Shown: one piece after another, positions 42,871 through 51,287 of the stretch | Numbering within the stretch: the stretch's first letter is position 1 | How the letters are laid out: every line of letters begins with the position of its first letter | From: JBGSUZ01 sp964404895 | Lineage (GTDB): Bacteria; Bacillota; Clostridia; Peptostreptococcales; Acidaminobacteraceae | Reading direction: 5' to 3' | Length of the DNA: 64,000 nucleotides | Assembly: GCA_964404895.1 (NCBI GenBank) | Contig: CAYOLV010000006.1 | Coordinates: 62,001-126,000, forward strand | Notes under the pieces: model-generated | The model's input: the letters and a program-made list of their open reading frames with translations, nothing else | Databases searched by the model: none | Told to the model about the DNA's origin: nothing | Translations under genes and position numbers: made by a program

Positions 42871-44334
42871 ATGAAGACCTATGACAAATTAATATTCGAA
42901 CTCAGTCGCGAGGGTCAAATCGCTTCCAGACTTCCCGCTACCGACATTCCAAAACTGACCCCTGAGCAAATTATGGGAGCAGACATGGTGAGAGAAGTTC
43001 CTGCTGAATTGCCTTCTGTTTCTGAAACAGAAGTGGTCAGACACTTTACAAACCTCTCCCACAAGAATTACGGCCTCGACAGTGGTTTTTACCCTCTTGG
43101 CTCTTGTACCATGAAGTATAATCCAAAACTAAACGAAACCGCAGCCCGACTTCCTGGTTTTGCAAACCTTCACCCTCATATGCCTGCCAAACACAGTCAA
43201 GGGGCTCTTAAAATAATGAACGGTCTCAGCGACATGCTCTGCGAAGTGGCAGGTCTTGACGCTTTCACCCTTCAACCCGCTGCGGGCGCACATGGTGAAC
43301 TCACGGGTCTTATGATCATGAAAGCTTACCATTTGAAAAATGGACAACCTGAGAGAACGAAAATCATCGTTCCAGATTCCGCTCACGGCACAAACCCTTC
43401 AAGTGCTGCTATTGCAGGCTTTGAAATTATTGAAATCAAATCTAATCCAGACGGTTCTGTAGACCTTGAAGCTCTTAAAGCAGCTCTTGGCAATGACACC
43501 GCTGGTCTTATGCTGACCAACCCAAGTACCCTTGGTCTGTTCGAGAAAAATATTAAAGAAGTGGCACGCTTGGTTCACGAAGCTGGCGGTCTGCTCTATT
43601 ACGATGGCGCTAATCTCAATGCCATTATGGGCATTACAAGACCTGGTGACATGGGCTTTGACGTCATGCACATTAACCTTCACAAAACTTTTTCCACCCC
43701 TCACGGCGGTGGCGGTCCAGGTGGCGGTCCTGTTGGGGTTAAAAAACACTTAATTCCCTTCTTGCCATATCCAGTTTTGGAAAAAGCGGGAGACCAATTG
43801 ACACTTAATTATGACCGTCCTGACAGCATTGGCCGCATGAAAGGCTTTAACGGCAACTTCCTCGTGTTGGTCAGAGCTTATGCTTATATTCTCACTATGG
43901 GTGGCAATGGCCTCAAAGAAGCCAGCGAAATGGCTGTTCTCAACGCCAACTATATCAAAGAGAAACTGAAAGAACACTACCTTATGCTCTTTGACCAAAA
44001 CTGCATGCACGAAATGGTATTTGCAGGACTTAAAGATAAAACCAATATGGTGCCTACTCTAGACGTGGCAAAACGCCTTCTCGACTACGGTTACCACCCA
44101 CCAACCATTTACTTCCCACTCATTGTGGACAACGCTATTATGATTGAGCCGACAGAAACAGAAAGCTTAGAAACCATAGACGCCTTCTGCGATGTTATGA
44201 TCAAAATTGCGAAGGAAGCTCAGGAAAATCCTGCTCTTCTTCATGACGCCCCATATACCACACAAGTCAGAAGAGTGGATGAAGTCATGGCGGCAAAAAA
44301 TCCAATTTTGAAGTTTCAATTTGGAAGGGCTTAA
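42871..44334 (+). CDS. gcvPB: glycine dehydrogenase (decarboxylating) subunit 2
   Basis: The 487-residue C-terminal half of the P-protein carries the PLP-binding Lys in INLHKTFSTPHGGGGPG. It decarboxylates glycine and loads the aminomethyl group on GcvH. The ribosome site GGAGGTG lies in the end of gcvPA, so translation is coupled. The protein is full length. Confidence 0.97.
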   Translation: MKTYDKLIFELSREGQIASRLPATDIPKLTPEQIMGADMVREVPAELPSVSETEVVRHFTNLSHKNYGLDSGFYPLGSCTMKYNPKLNETAARLPGFANLHPHMPAKHSQGALKIMNGLSDMLCEVAGLDAFTLQPAAGAHGELTGLMIMKAYHLKNGQPERTKIIVPDSAHGTNPSSAAIAGFEIIEIKSNPDGSVDLEALKAALGNDTAGLMLTNPSTLGLFEKNIKEVARLVHEAGGLLYYDGANLNAIMGITRPGDMGFDVMHINLHKTFSTPHGGGGPGGGPVGVKKHLIPFLPYPVLEKAGDQLTLNYDRPDSIGRMKGFNGNFLVLVRAYAYILTMGGNGLKEASEMAVLNANYIKEKLKEHYLMLFDQNCMHEMVFAGLKDKTNMVPTLDVAKRLLDYGYHPPTIYFPLIVDNAIMIEPTETESLETIDAFCDVMIKIAKEAQENPALLHDAPYTTQVRRVDEVMAAKNPILKFQFGRA

Positions 44335-44337
44335 TTT

Positions 44338-45744
44338 ATGAGTAAGCATATTGTAGTCATAGGAGGCGGTCCCGGCGGTTATACGGCCGCCATTCGAGGG
44401 GCACAGCTTGGGGCAAAAGTGACATTGATTGAAAAGGATTTGGTTGGCGGTACTTGTCTCAACAGAGGCTGTATCCCAACGAAGACCCTTTACCGAACTG
44501 CCGAAATGTTGTCTCATTTTGAACACGCCAGCACTTTCGCGATCGAAACCCCTGCAGGTGCAAAAGTAGACCCAGCGGCCTTAAAAGCCCGCTGTGACCA
44601 AGTTTCCACCCAGCTTAGAGAAGGTATTGAGCAACTCATTCGCGCCAATGCCATTGAATATTTCAAGGGGAATGCTAAGTTAACAGGCTCAAATGGGGTT
44701 GTCGTTGCCTTAGAAGACGGTTCAGAAGAAGCATTCAGCCCCGATGTGATTATCTTGGCAACGGGTTCCGTGCCTACGGTTCTCCCTATTCCTGGGGCTG
44801 ATCTTGAAGGGGTTATTACCAGCGACAACCTACTTAAAATGGATACTTTGCCAAAATCCCTAGCGATTGTTGGGGGCGGGGTCATCGGCGTAGAGTTTGC
44901 CATGATCTACAACACTTTTGGCACTGAAGTCTCCATTTTGGAATATTTCCCGAATTTAATTAACAACGTGGATTCGGATATTGCCAAGCGTTTTACCCAA
45001 TCTATGAAGCGAAAAGGCATTACGGCTCATACGGCCGTTTCTGTTGAAAAAATTGAAGCCTCTGAAGATGGGCTGCTTCAAGTCACCATGACAGGCAAAA
45101 AAGGCGAACTCAGTGTTCAAGCCGAGAAAGTCCTCTTGGCCACTGGCAGAAAGCCTTATTTCGAAGGTCTTGGTCTGGCAGAAGCAGGCATTGAACACAC
45201 ACCAAAAGGCATTGTGGTCAACAAGGCTTATCAAACAAACCTTACAAATGTATATGCCATTGGAGACGTCACCGGCGGTGTCATGTTAGCACACTGGGCA
45301 GCTCATCAAGGGCTTACTGCAGTTGAACACGCTATGGACGCTCACCCTCACTTAGACCGCCCTGCTATACCAGGTTGTATCTTTACCTTCCCCGAGATTG
45401 CCACCGTTGGCATGACGGAAGATGAAGCGAAAGAAGCCTTTGGTGGCAATCATCAAACCTCTAAATTTATGTTTGGGGCAAATGGCAAAGCCCTGTCTCT
45501 TGGCGAAGGAGAAGGGTTTGTCAAAGTCGTGGCAGACGACAAGGGTGTTGTGGTCGGAATGCATATTATGGGCCCTCACGCCTCAGATTTGATCCATGAA
45601 GGGGTCATTGCCATTGAAAAGAAAATGACAGCCCAAGACTTCAAACCTATGGTTCATGCCCACCCTACCCTTTCAGAATCGGTTTACGAAGCCATTTTGG
45701 GTCTGAATAACGAAGCCATTCACATGGCGCCACTTAAAAAATAG
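44338..45744 (+). CDS. lpd: dihydrolipoyl dehydrogenase (L protein)
   Basis: The 468-residue flavoprotein has the FAD-binding IVVIGGGPGGYTAAIRGAQL, the redox disulfide GGTCLNRGCIPTK, a second NAD-binding GGGVIGVEF and the C-terminal HAHPTLSE catalytic His-Glu. It re-oxidises dihydrolipoyl-GcvH with NAD. Its place as last gene of the gcv operon, three bases after gcvPB, marks it as the glycine-cleavage L protein. A terminator follows. Confidence 0.97.
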   Translation: MSKHIVVIGGGPGGYTAAIRGAQLGAKVTLIEKDLVGGTCLNRGCIPTKTLYRTAEMLSHFEHASTFAIETPAGAKVDPAALKARCDQVSTQLREGIEQLIRANAIEYFKGNAKLTGSNGVVVALEDGSEEAFSPDVIILATGSVPTVLPIPGADLEGVITSDNLLKMDTLPKSLAIVGGGVIGVEFAMIYNTFGTEVSILEYFPNLINNVDSDIAKRFTQSMKRKGITAHTAVSVEKIEASEDGLLQVTMTGKKGELSVQAEKVLLATGRKPYFEGLGLAEAGIEHTPKGIVVNKAYQTNLTNVYAIGDVTGGVMLAHWAAHQGLTAVEHAMDAHPHLDRPAIPGCIFTFPEIATVGMTEDEAKEAFGGNHQTSKFMFGANGKALSLGEGEGFVKVVADDKGVVVGMHIMGPHASDLIHEGVIAIEKKMTAQDFKPMVHAHPTLSESVYEAILGLNNEAIHMAPLKK

Positions 45745-45792
45745 AGTTCCCGTTAGAATACTACTTGTTATTGCAGTTCTTTATGCCTTTCC

Positions 45793-45832
45793 AAAAGACG
45801 TGAACATTCCCAAGTTCACGTCTTTTCTTTTG
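45793..45832 (+). terminator. intrinsic terminator of gcv operon
   Basis: A 13-bp perfect stem AAAAGACGTGAAC/GTTCACGTCTTTT (45793-45805 with 45814-45826) is followed by CTTTTG. Confidence 0.85.
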
Positions 45833-45876
45833 TCTTGGTATAGGCTTTTCAAGTTTCCCATGATAATATAATAAGC

Positions 45877-45972
45877 GCAGACGAACATCGAGTTCGTCTG
45901 CCTCTTAACGAGACTTTGTCTCGTGGCTCACTTCGTTCCCCTTTAAAAAATATGTCTCAGGGCATCGAGCCC
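45877..45972 (+). other. hairpin-rich gene-free stretch before fliB-like gene
   Basis: The 334 bases between lpd and the fliB-like gene hold, after the gcv terminator, three hairpins. They are GCAGACGAAC/GTTCGTCTGC (45877-45886 with 45892-45901), ACGAGAC/GTCTCGT (45908-45914 with 45918-45924) and GGGC/GCCC (45960-45963 with 45969-45972). The first and third share the loop ATCGA. A TATAAT at 45867-45872 lacks a clear -35. I see no gene here. Confidence 0.5.
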
Positions 45973-46078
45973 TTCGACAGACCATTCGCACAGCGACTGG
46001 ACCCCAAAATTGAAATCTCAAAACCTATTTAGGTTTTTGACTATAAACACACCTATTCTAGAACGATAAGGATAAACC

Positions 46079-47332
46079 ATGAAATCAACGATCAAACAAG
46101 CCAAGCAACTCCAATATATGAATGCCTTCCACTGTATCGGTGGCACCTGTGAAGACAACTGCTGTATCGGTTGGGATGTGGACATTGACCTGAAAACTTT
46201 CCAAAAATACCAAAAGGTTTCCGACCCCGAGCTCAGTGCCCTTTACAAGTCTAAGGTCAAACCCTACCCCTATTTCTTCAGCGAAGAAGTAGACTATGCC
46301 CGGGTCAAACTGGGCAAAGACAAGCGCTGTCCTTTTTTAAACGGAGAAGGACTCTGCAAGACTCAGGCAAAGCTAGGTGAGACTTATCTGTCAAACGTCT
46401 GTGCCACTTTCCCTCGAATGACCAACTTGATCGATGGGGTTCTGGAAAGCACTTTGACCCTTTCTTGCCCCGAAGCTGCTCGACTGGTTTTACTAAACCC
46501 CGAAGGTCTCTTTTGGGAAGACACGCAAATCCCTAACCGTAAAATTATCAACATGACAATCGACACCTCAGATTCTAGTTATAGAAAGCACCCTGTCCGC
46601 TTTTTCCAAGGCATTCGACAGTTAAGCATTGATATTCTCAGGGATCGAAAATACCAAATTTGGGAACGCCTTCATCATTTAGGACAACTCTTTGAAGCCC
46701 TAGACGAAGTTACCCGTCAAAAACAGACCCCCAAAATACCCGCTGTCCTTTCAAACTTCCAAGAGATTCAAGACAAAGGCACTTGGAAAATCAACGTTTT
46801 TGCCACACCCGACGAAGCAGCTCGGGCGCAATGCCAGCGGGTGAACGAAATCATTCTCAGAATGAACATCCTCACGGAGATTGACAGTAAAGACTACAAA
46901 GCCCAGACTCGCATCTTCCAAAACGCCTTCGCCCCAGACTCAAAAACAAAAAAAAGCAAGTCAGAGAATTACCTCCACTTGCTCAGACACTATCAAACTG
47001 TATTTTTAGAGCCTTACGATTATATTCTAGAAAACTACTTGGTCAACTTCGTCTATAAAAATCTGTTTCCCTTCACAGAATCTGAAGTCTTGTTTGAAGC
47101 TTACACCATGCTGGCACTGCGCTTTGTCATGATCAGAGGCTATCTGATTGCTCTAGTGGCTCAAGAAGCCTCTCCAGACCCTATGATTGCCGTTAAGCAC
47201 ATCCAACTGTTTGCCAAGGCCATCGAACACCATAAGCATTTTTCAGAAGAGACCCTCGCCCGACTCAAGTCGGATCAGCTGATCCATATGAGTTATATAG
47301 AAATGCTCCTTTATGAGGGCAATGAAAAGTAA
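46079..47332 (+). CDS. FliB-like flagellin lysine-N-methylase family protein
   Basis: The 417-residue protein has the cysteine-rich N-terminal signature of the FliB family: CIGGTCEDNCCIGWDVDID near residue 20, then RCPFLNGEGLC, YLSNVCATFPRM and LSCPEAARLVLL. In Salmonella FliB methylates lysines of flagellin, and the cysteines are thought to bind a metal or Fe-S cluster. No flagellar genes are in the window, so a different target is possible. A usable ribosome site (ATAAGGATAAACC) precedes the ATG. The 3' end overlaps the convergent DUF1294 gene by 22 bases. Confidence 0.85.
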   Translation: MKSTIKQAKQLQYMNAFHCIGGTCEDNCCIGWDVDIDLKTFQKYQKVSDPELSALYKSKVKPYPYFFSEEVDYARVKLGKDKRCPFLNGEGLCKTQAKLGETYLSNVCATFPRMTNLIDGVLESTLTLSCPEAARLVLLNPEGLFWEDTQIPNRKIINMTIDTSDSSYRKHPVRFFQGIRQLSIDILRDRKYQIWERLHHLGQLFEALDEVTRQKQTPKIPAVLSNFQEIQDKGTWKINVFATPDEAARAQCQRVNEIILRMNILTEIDSKDYKAQTRIFQNAFAPDSKTKKSKSENYLHLLRHYQTVFLEPYDYILENYLVNFVYKNLFPFTESEVLFEAYTMLALRFVMIRGYLIALVAQEASPDPMIAVKHIQLFAKAIEHHKHFSEETLARLKSDQLIHMSYIEMLLYEGNEK

Positions 47333-47589
47333 ACCAGCAGACCGATATGTATCAACAGCATGGCTGGGATGCCAAATTTAAATACCCCATGTTTCGTTTT
47401 ATGGCGAAAAATTTTCATCCCTAGAAAGGCACCTAAGCTGCCCCCTAAAAATGCGGCGAGAAGCAAATGCTTTTCGCTGATCCGCCAGGCACCTTTTTTA
47501 GCCTTGCTTTTATCTATGCCGTAAAGACCAAAAGTATATAAGTTCACTATTAATAAATAAATGATGACTAGGTTATTTTCCAAATGCAT
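47311..47589 (-). CDS. DUF1294 small membrane protein
   Basis: The 92-residue protein has three hydrophobic segments and the DUF1294 signature, with YGIDKSKAKKGAWRISEKHL, AFLGGSLGAFLGMKIFRHKT and a C-terminal membrane helix. The family function is unknown. It overlaps the end of the convergent fliB-like gene and is divergent from a GNAT gene, with starts 40 bases apart, so they must share a very compact promoter region. Confidence 0.85.
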   Translation of the reverse strand: MHLENNLVIIYLLIVNLYTFGLYGIDKSKAKKGAWRISEKHLLLAAFLGGSLGAFLGMKIFRHKTKHGVFKFGIPAMLLIHIGLLVYFSLPS

Positions 47590-47628
47590 AAGTTCCTCCT
47601 ATATCAAACACAAACGAGAGGTGATTTC

Positions 47629-48378
47629 ATGTTATTCATTCAAACAAATCCCACACCTGAGATCAAAAACTTTTTAATGCAAGATGAAATCTTGAACCTG
47701 AATATGCTAGGCATTATGAAGTCTATGCCTGAAGCCGAAATTTTTGTGGACGATCTCTCATCGCCGACAGGGGTCATGATTCGTCAAAACCCTTATATGC
47801 ACTTCATTTATACGAAAAGCACCGATTTTTTAGACGCCCTTTGCGACACCTTCTTTACTGAAGGAGAAGTGGGTTTTTCAGGGGTTTCTGAGCCCATAGC
47901 GGATTATCTCCTCGCCCGTTATAAAGAAGATTGGAAAAATCCTTGCGCCTTATACTATATGCCCAAGGAAAATTTAGATCTCTCTCTTAAAACCCGTGAG
48001 GTGAAGCCCCTTAATCTGCGCTACGCCTCACTTGTAGATGAGTTCTATCCTTACCGCGGCGACCATAGCTTAGATGCGATTTTAGACAACTTAAAGCACA
48101 GACCTTCTTCCGCTATTTTTGTAGAGGGTGAGCCCGTTAGTTGGGTCATGGTTCACGAAGATTATTCTATCGGTATCATGCACACCCTAGAAGATCACCG
48201 CCGCAAGGGCTACGCCATAGATGTCACCATCGATCTCTGCGACCAGTTAATGAAAATAGGAGAAATTCCCTTCCTCCAAATTGTAGCCGACAATCAAATG
48301 TCCCCGGGACTGGCTCAAAAATGTGGTTTTAAGTATTACGGCAACTGCGTATGGCTGGGTATTACAATCACAGAATAG
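47629..48378 (+). CDS. GNAT-family N-acetyltransferase
   Basis: The 249-residue protein has a GNAT core in its C-terminal half, with GIMHTLEDHRRKGYAIDVTI as the acetyl-CoA pyrophosphate-binding motif and LQIVADNQMSPGLAQKCGF near the end. The N-terminal half is not recognised and probably a degenerate GNAT repeat. The substrate is unknown. The ATG at 47629 follows GAGAGGTG. An earlier start at 47584 overlaps the divergent DUF1294 gene and is rejected. The end overlaps the convergent LacX gene by 43 bases. Confidence 0.83.
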   Translation: MLFIQTNPTPEIKNFLMQDEILNLNMLGIMKSMPEAEIFVDDLSSPTGVMIRQNPYMHFIYTKSTDFLDALCDTFFTEGEVGFSGVSEPIADYLLARYKEDWKNPCALYYMPKENLDLSLKTREVKPLNLRYASLVDEFYPYRGDHSLDAILDNLKHRPSSAIFVEGEPVSWVMVHEDYSIGIMHTLEDHRRKGYAIDVTIDLCDQLMKIGEIPFLQIVADNQMSPGLAQKCGFKYYGNCVWLGITITE

Positions 48379-49214
48379 GCCGTTTGAAAAGCTGTATCTG
48401 GCACGAGCGTTACGGTTCCTGGTTTGTGTTCTAAATGACCTGAACTCGTCTCCTTGTCTGCCATTCCAAACCAAGGTTCAATACAGAGGAATGGGGCCTC
48501 AGGCGACCAAAATGCCAAGAGTGGAAATTTTCCTATTTCAAATCGAATGCGATCTTCAGGCGATGGCCCTGCCAGATCCACATAATGAGATTCCAAATGA
48601 TCAAATATCAATGCATCTTTTTTAAAAAGTTCCGAAGACAGAACCAAGGGCTTACCATTCGCTGGTAGGCCTTTTTTATTGCCTTTGATGAGTCCTGTCT
48701 TTTCATTGATTAAAAAGGTCTCTAAATGTTCTGCTTCCTCAAATTCCAATTGCCATTTTTCTTGATTCATAGGACAGTTAAACGCAGGGTGTCCGCCTAT
48801 AGAAAAAATCATTTCATGGTGACTTTGATTCCTCACCTCATAAATGATGGTCAGTTTATTTTGAAGGAGTTGATACGTTATGCGAAATTCAAATCGAAAT
48901 GGGTATATAAGCAATGTGTCTTCATCGCTTTTAAGCAAAAAGGTCAACTGACTGTCTGAACGGTTTTCTAACTGAAAGTCCCGATTTCTGGCAAATCCAT
49001 GTTTTGTCATGGAATAAATTTGGTCACAATATTTATATGTGCCCTCTTTTACTGCACCCACAAATGGAAACAGGACAGGTGAACGCTTCCCCCAATAGGT
49101 TTCGTCCCCTTGCCACAGCCACTCTCTATTATTTTTGAGATCTAGCAGACTCTGTAATTCAGCGCCTTTTGACGCAACTTTAATAGATAAACTGTCATTG
49201 CTTAATTCGTGCAC
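48336..49214 (-). CDS. aldose 1-epimerase-family protein (LacX-like)
   Basis: The 292-residue protein matches the LacX branch of aldose 1-epimerase-like sugar mutarotases, with KGAELQSLLDL near the start, MTKHGFARNRDF, SIGGHPAFNCP and FLCIEPWFG. It probably interconverts sugar anomers, but the substrate is not known. I prefer the GTG at 49214, because AGAGGAG sits eight bases before it and the family start VHELSNDSL begins there. An ATG at 49232 would place that ribosome site inside the gene. It is convergent with the GNAT gene. Confidence 0.85.
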   Translation of the reverse strand: MHELSNDSLSIKVASKGAELQSLLDLKNNREWLWQGDETYWGKRSPVLFPFVGAVKEGTYKYCDQIYSMTKHGFARNRDFQLENRSDSQLTFLLKSDEDTLLIYPFRFEFRITYQLLQNKLTIIYEVRNQSHHEMIFSIGGHPAFNCPMNQEKWQLEFEEAEHLETFLINEKTGLIKGNKKGLPANGKPLVLSSELFKKDALIFDHLESHYVDLAGPSPEDRIRFEIGKFPLLAFWSPEAPFLCIEPWFGMADKETSSGHLEHKPGTVTLVPDTAFQTAYSVIVIPSHTQLP

Positions 49215-49287
49215 CCTACATTCTCCTCTCATCTTTTTCTCTATAGTAAGTATTAAAAATTCATGTGTTTCTTTACATTACCATTAC

Positions 49288-49332
49288 TATTATACCATGA
49301 CTTGTTGAATTAAAAGTAAATTAATGGTATAA
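49288..49332. promoter_or_regulatory. inverted repeat in divergent promoter region
   Basis: A 9-bp perfect inverted repeat TTATACCAT/ATGGTATAA (49290-49298 with 49324-49332) lies between the LacX-like gene and the DUF975 gene. Each arm contains a -10-like sequence (TATAAT on the minus strand, TATAAA on the plus), so it may be a shared promoter or operator. Confidence 0.35.
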
Positions 49333-49376
49333 ATTTCCTATCATATAAATTATATTAGATTGTTGGAGGTATGCCC

Positions 49377-50231
49377 ATGTGGACCCGCGCAGCACTAAAA
49401 GATCGAGCAAAACTAGCATTGACTGGTAACTATTGGAAGGCTTTTATTGTGGCCTTAGTTTTGTTACTCGTTGGAGGTATCAACCTTTCTGGGCCATTCG
49501 ACGGCAGTGGCAATGGCGGTAGTAATTCTCACAGCAACAACGGGGGTTCTAACTCGACAGAGCTTTATACGAACACAAACGACTACCCTAACAGTAATTT
49601 AGATTTTAATATCAAACCCAATTTTTCTTTCGTAGAAATTGACAGCACGGGATTTCATTTAAAAGATTTGCCTAATCTCACCGACCCTTCCTCAATTGGA
49701 GCATTTTTCGGATTTTTCGTGGTTGGATTTGTGCTATTTGCTATAATCATTTCAATCGTTTGGCGGGTTTTCTTAGGCTATCCTGTAGAAATTGGCTGTT
49801 CTAGCTATTTTTTGAACTTGAGAGAAAAGCGGCACGAGTACCGAGATATGGTGCAATTCTTTAACAGAGAACAATACTGGAATATTGTCAAAGTCATGTT
49901 TATGAGAGCTCTATTTAACTTTTTCTGGTACTTACTCTTGATTATTCCTGGCATTGTTAAAGCCTATGCTTACAGCATGGTTCCTTATATTTTAGCCGAA
50001 GAACCTGAACTGGACTACGACACAGCCATTCAAAAGAGCATGGCTATGACAGACGGTCATAAATTTGATATGTTTGTTTTAGACCTGTCCTTCCTCGGTT
50101 GGTATTTGCTCGGCTTACTTTTATGTTGTGTGGGCGGCGTTTTCGTCAACCCTTACTACTTGGCTACAAAAGCAGAACTTTACGTGGTGCTTTCGGGTAA
50201 ATCAGAGCTTCCAACAGCAGACGCTTACTAA
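49377..50231 (+). CDS. DUF975 family membrane protein
   Basis: The 284-residue integral membrane protein has a charged start (RAALKDRAKLALTGNYWKAF), a long Ser/Asn/Gly-rich extracytoplasmic loop (about 45-100) and three to four later membrane segments. The DUF975 hallmark FFWYLLLIIPGIVKAYAYSM and the following YDTAIQKSMAMTDGHKFDMF are clear. The family function is unknown. The ATG at 49377 lies seven bases after GGAGG, while the ATG at 49371 is too close to that site. A strong terminator follows. Confidence 0.88.
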   Translation: MWTRAALKDRAKLALTGNYWKAFIVALVLLLVGGINLSGPFDGSGNGGSNSHSNNGGSNSTELYTNTNDYPNSNLDFNIKPNFSFVEIDSTGFHLKDLPNLTDPSSIGAFFGFFVVGFVLFAIIISIVWRVFLGYPVEIGCSSYFLNLREKRHEYRDMVQFFNREQYWNIVKVMFMRALFNFFWYLLLIIPGIVKAYAYSMVPYILAEEPELDYDTAIQKSMAMTDGHKFDMFVLDLSFLGWYLLGLLLCCVGGVFVNPYYLATKAELYVVLSGKSELPTADAY

Positions 50232-50258
50232 TATTTAAACGACTATTTAACCCTATAA

Positions 50259-50307
50259 AAAAGAGGTCTTGTAAGTTCAATGAACTTGCAAGACCTCTTT
50301 TTTTAGA
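50259..50307. terminator. bidirectional terminator
   Basis: A 20-bp nearly perfect stem (50259-50279 with 50281-50301) is flanked by a run of A on the left and T on the right, and separates DUF975 from the convergent GNAT-like gene. Confidence 0.88.
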
Positions 50308-50319
50308 AATCACAGTCCT

Positions 50320-51054
50320 TTAAATGGACGTATTGTATTTAACGTATTGAAGAGCAGAAGCCTCTCGGTCTAGCCAAGTCCCTACAAAGCCTTCATGTAT
50401 CATGTCTACCTGTTTTTCAATCTCACTCAGTCCAATATGAAGCCAATCCACAGGTCGCTTTTCAGCCGTTGCCTGTAAATCTTTATGAAGAATAAAGCGC
50501 CATAGTCCTGCGTCTTTTTCAGAAAGAGCATATTTTTGTTTTAGAGCTTTAATTCTTAAACCGTGATACATCACATTATACAAACTATAAGGATTCAGTG
50601 GCGATACGGTTGAAAGGACATGTCTATATCCTTGGGACTCAATAATCGGCAAGGCCAAGCCAAGGGTCTCACTTTGAAAATTATTGCCTCTATAGGCTGG
50701 GTGTACCAGCGTCGTTTCTAAATGCGCTACTTTTTTCAAATCCATTTCTTTCAGCGCTATATCAACGCCTAAATTGTGAGCTTCCTCTTTAGGAAAGGTC
50801 ACAAATCTGTATGCTATCAGTTGCTCATAGCCGTTATATACACCAATGACAAAGCCACCCTCTTCAAGATCCTTTGCCATGGTCTCAATTGAATCTCTAA
50901 CCAGAACTTCCTTTTTTGGAAGTCGGTCATATACGTGTTCTTGGAGCTTTTGGATTTCGTATAGATTCACATCTTCTACCAACTTCATGACATAGGGTTC
51001 ATATCTGAGTCTTTCCTGCCCTTTGCATTTCATTTGTCCCGTCTTCAAGATCAT
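50320..51054 (-). CDS. GNAT-fold acetyltransferase-like protein
   Basis: The 244-residue protein has a GNAT-like core, seen in HLETTLVHPAYRGNNFQSET (acetyl-CoA loop R-G-N-N) and TVSPLNPYSLYNVMYHGLRI near residue 155. It is longer at both ends than a simple GNAT domain. The substrate is unknown. An AAGGAGG ribosome site lies eight bases before the ATG. It stands alone, between a terminator and the duplicated terminator of the BusR-like gene. Confidence 0.72.
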   Translation of the reverse strand: MILKTGQMKCKGQERLRYEPYVMKLVEDVNLYEIQKLQEHVYDRLPKKEVLVRDSIETMAKDLEEGGFVIGVYNGYEQLIAYRFVTFPKEEAHNLGVDIALKEMDLKKVAHLETTLVHPAYRGNNFQSETLGLALPIIESQGYRHVLSTVSPLNPYSLYNVMYHGLRIKALKQKYALSEKDAGLWRFILHKDLQATAEKRPVDWLHIGLSEIEKQVDMIHEGFVGTWLDREASALQYVKYNTSI

Positions 51055-51206
51055 CTATAAGACCTCCTTTCATGGCTCAAAACAACCATCTTTTTTAGTT
51101 ACAACTATCCTCATGATATACTTGAGCTTATTCATATTATACACCTAACAACTTCTTTTTAAACAATAAGTTGGCAGATTTAATCTAATTGTAACTTATG
51201 CAAATA

Positions 51207-51269
51207 AAAAGACTGAGTACCCTTTCAATATTGGTCTCTCAGTCTTTGGTATTGGTCTCTCAGTCTTTG
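51207..51269 (-). terminator. terminator of BusR-like gene with duplicated left arm
   Basis: AAAGACTGAG (51208-51217) pairs with CTCAGTCTTT at 51238-51247, and again at 51259-51268. On the minus strand the hairpin is followed by TTTTTATTTG. The right side repeats 19 bases (51230-51248 and 51251-51269) with a 21-base period. Confidence 0.75.
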
Positions 51270-51287
51270 ATTTCCTATTTTTATTCT

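Noticed and set aside
45877..45924. Tandem hairpins as a possible tRNA
   Set aside because: No TTCGAATC-type T-arm, no anticodon stem geometry and no acceptor pairing.
51230..51269. Two direct repeats as a possible CRISPR start
   Set aside because: Only two copies with a 2-base gap, and one arm pairs as a terminator; no cas genes nearby.
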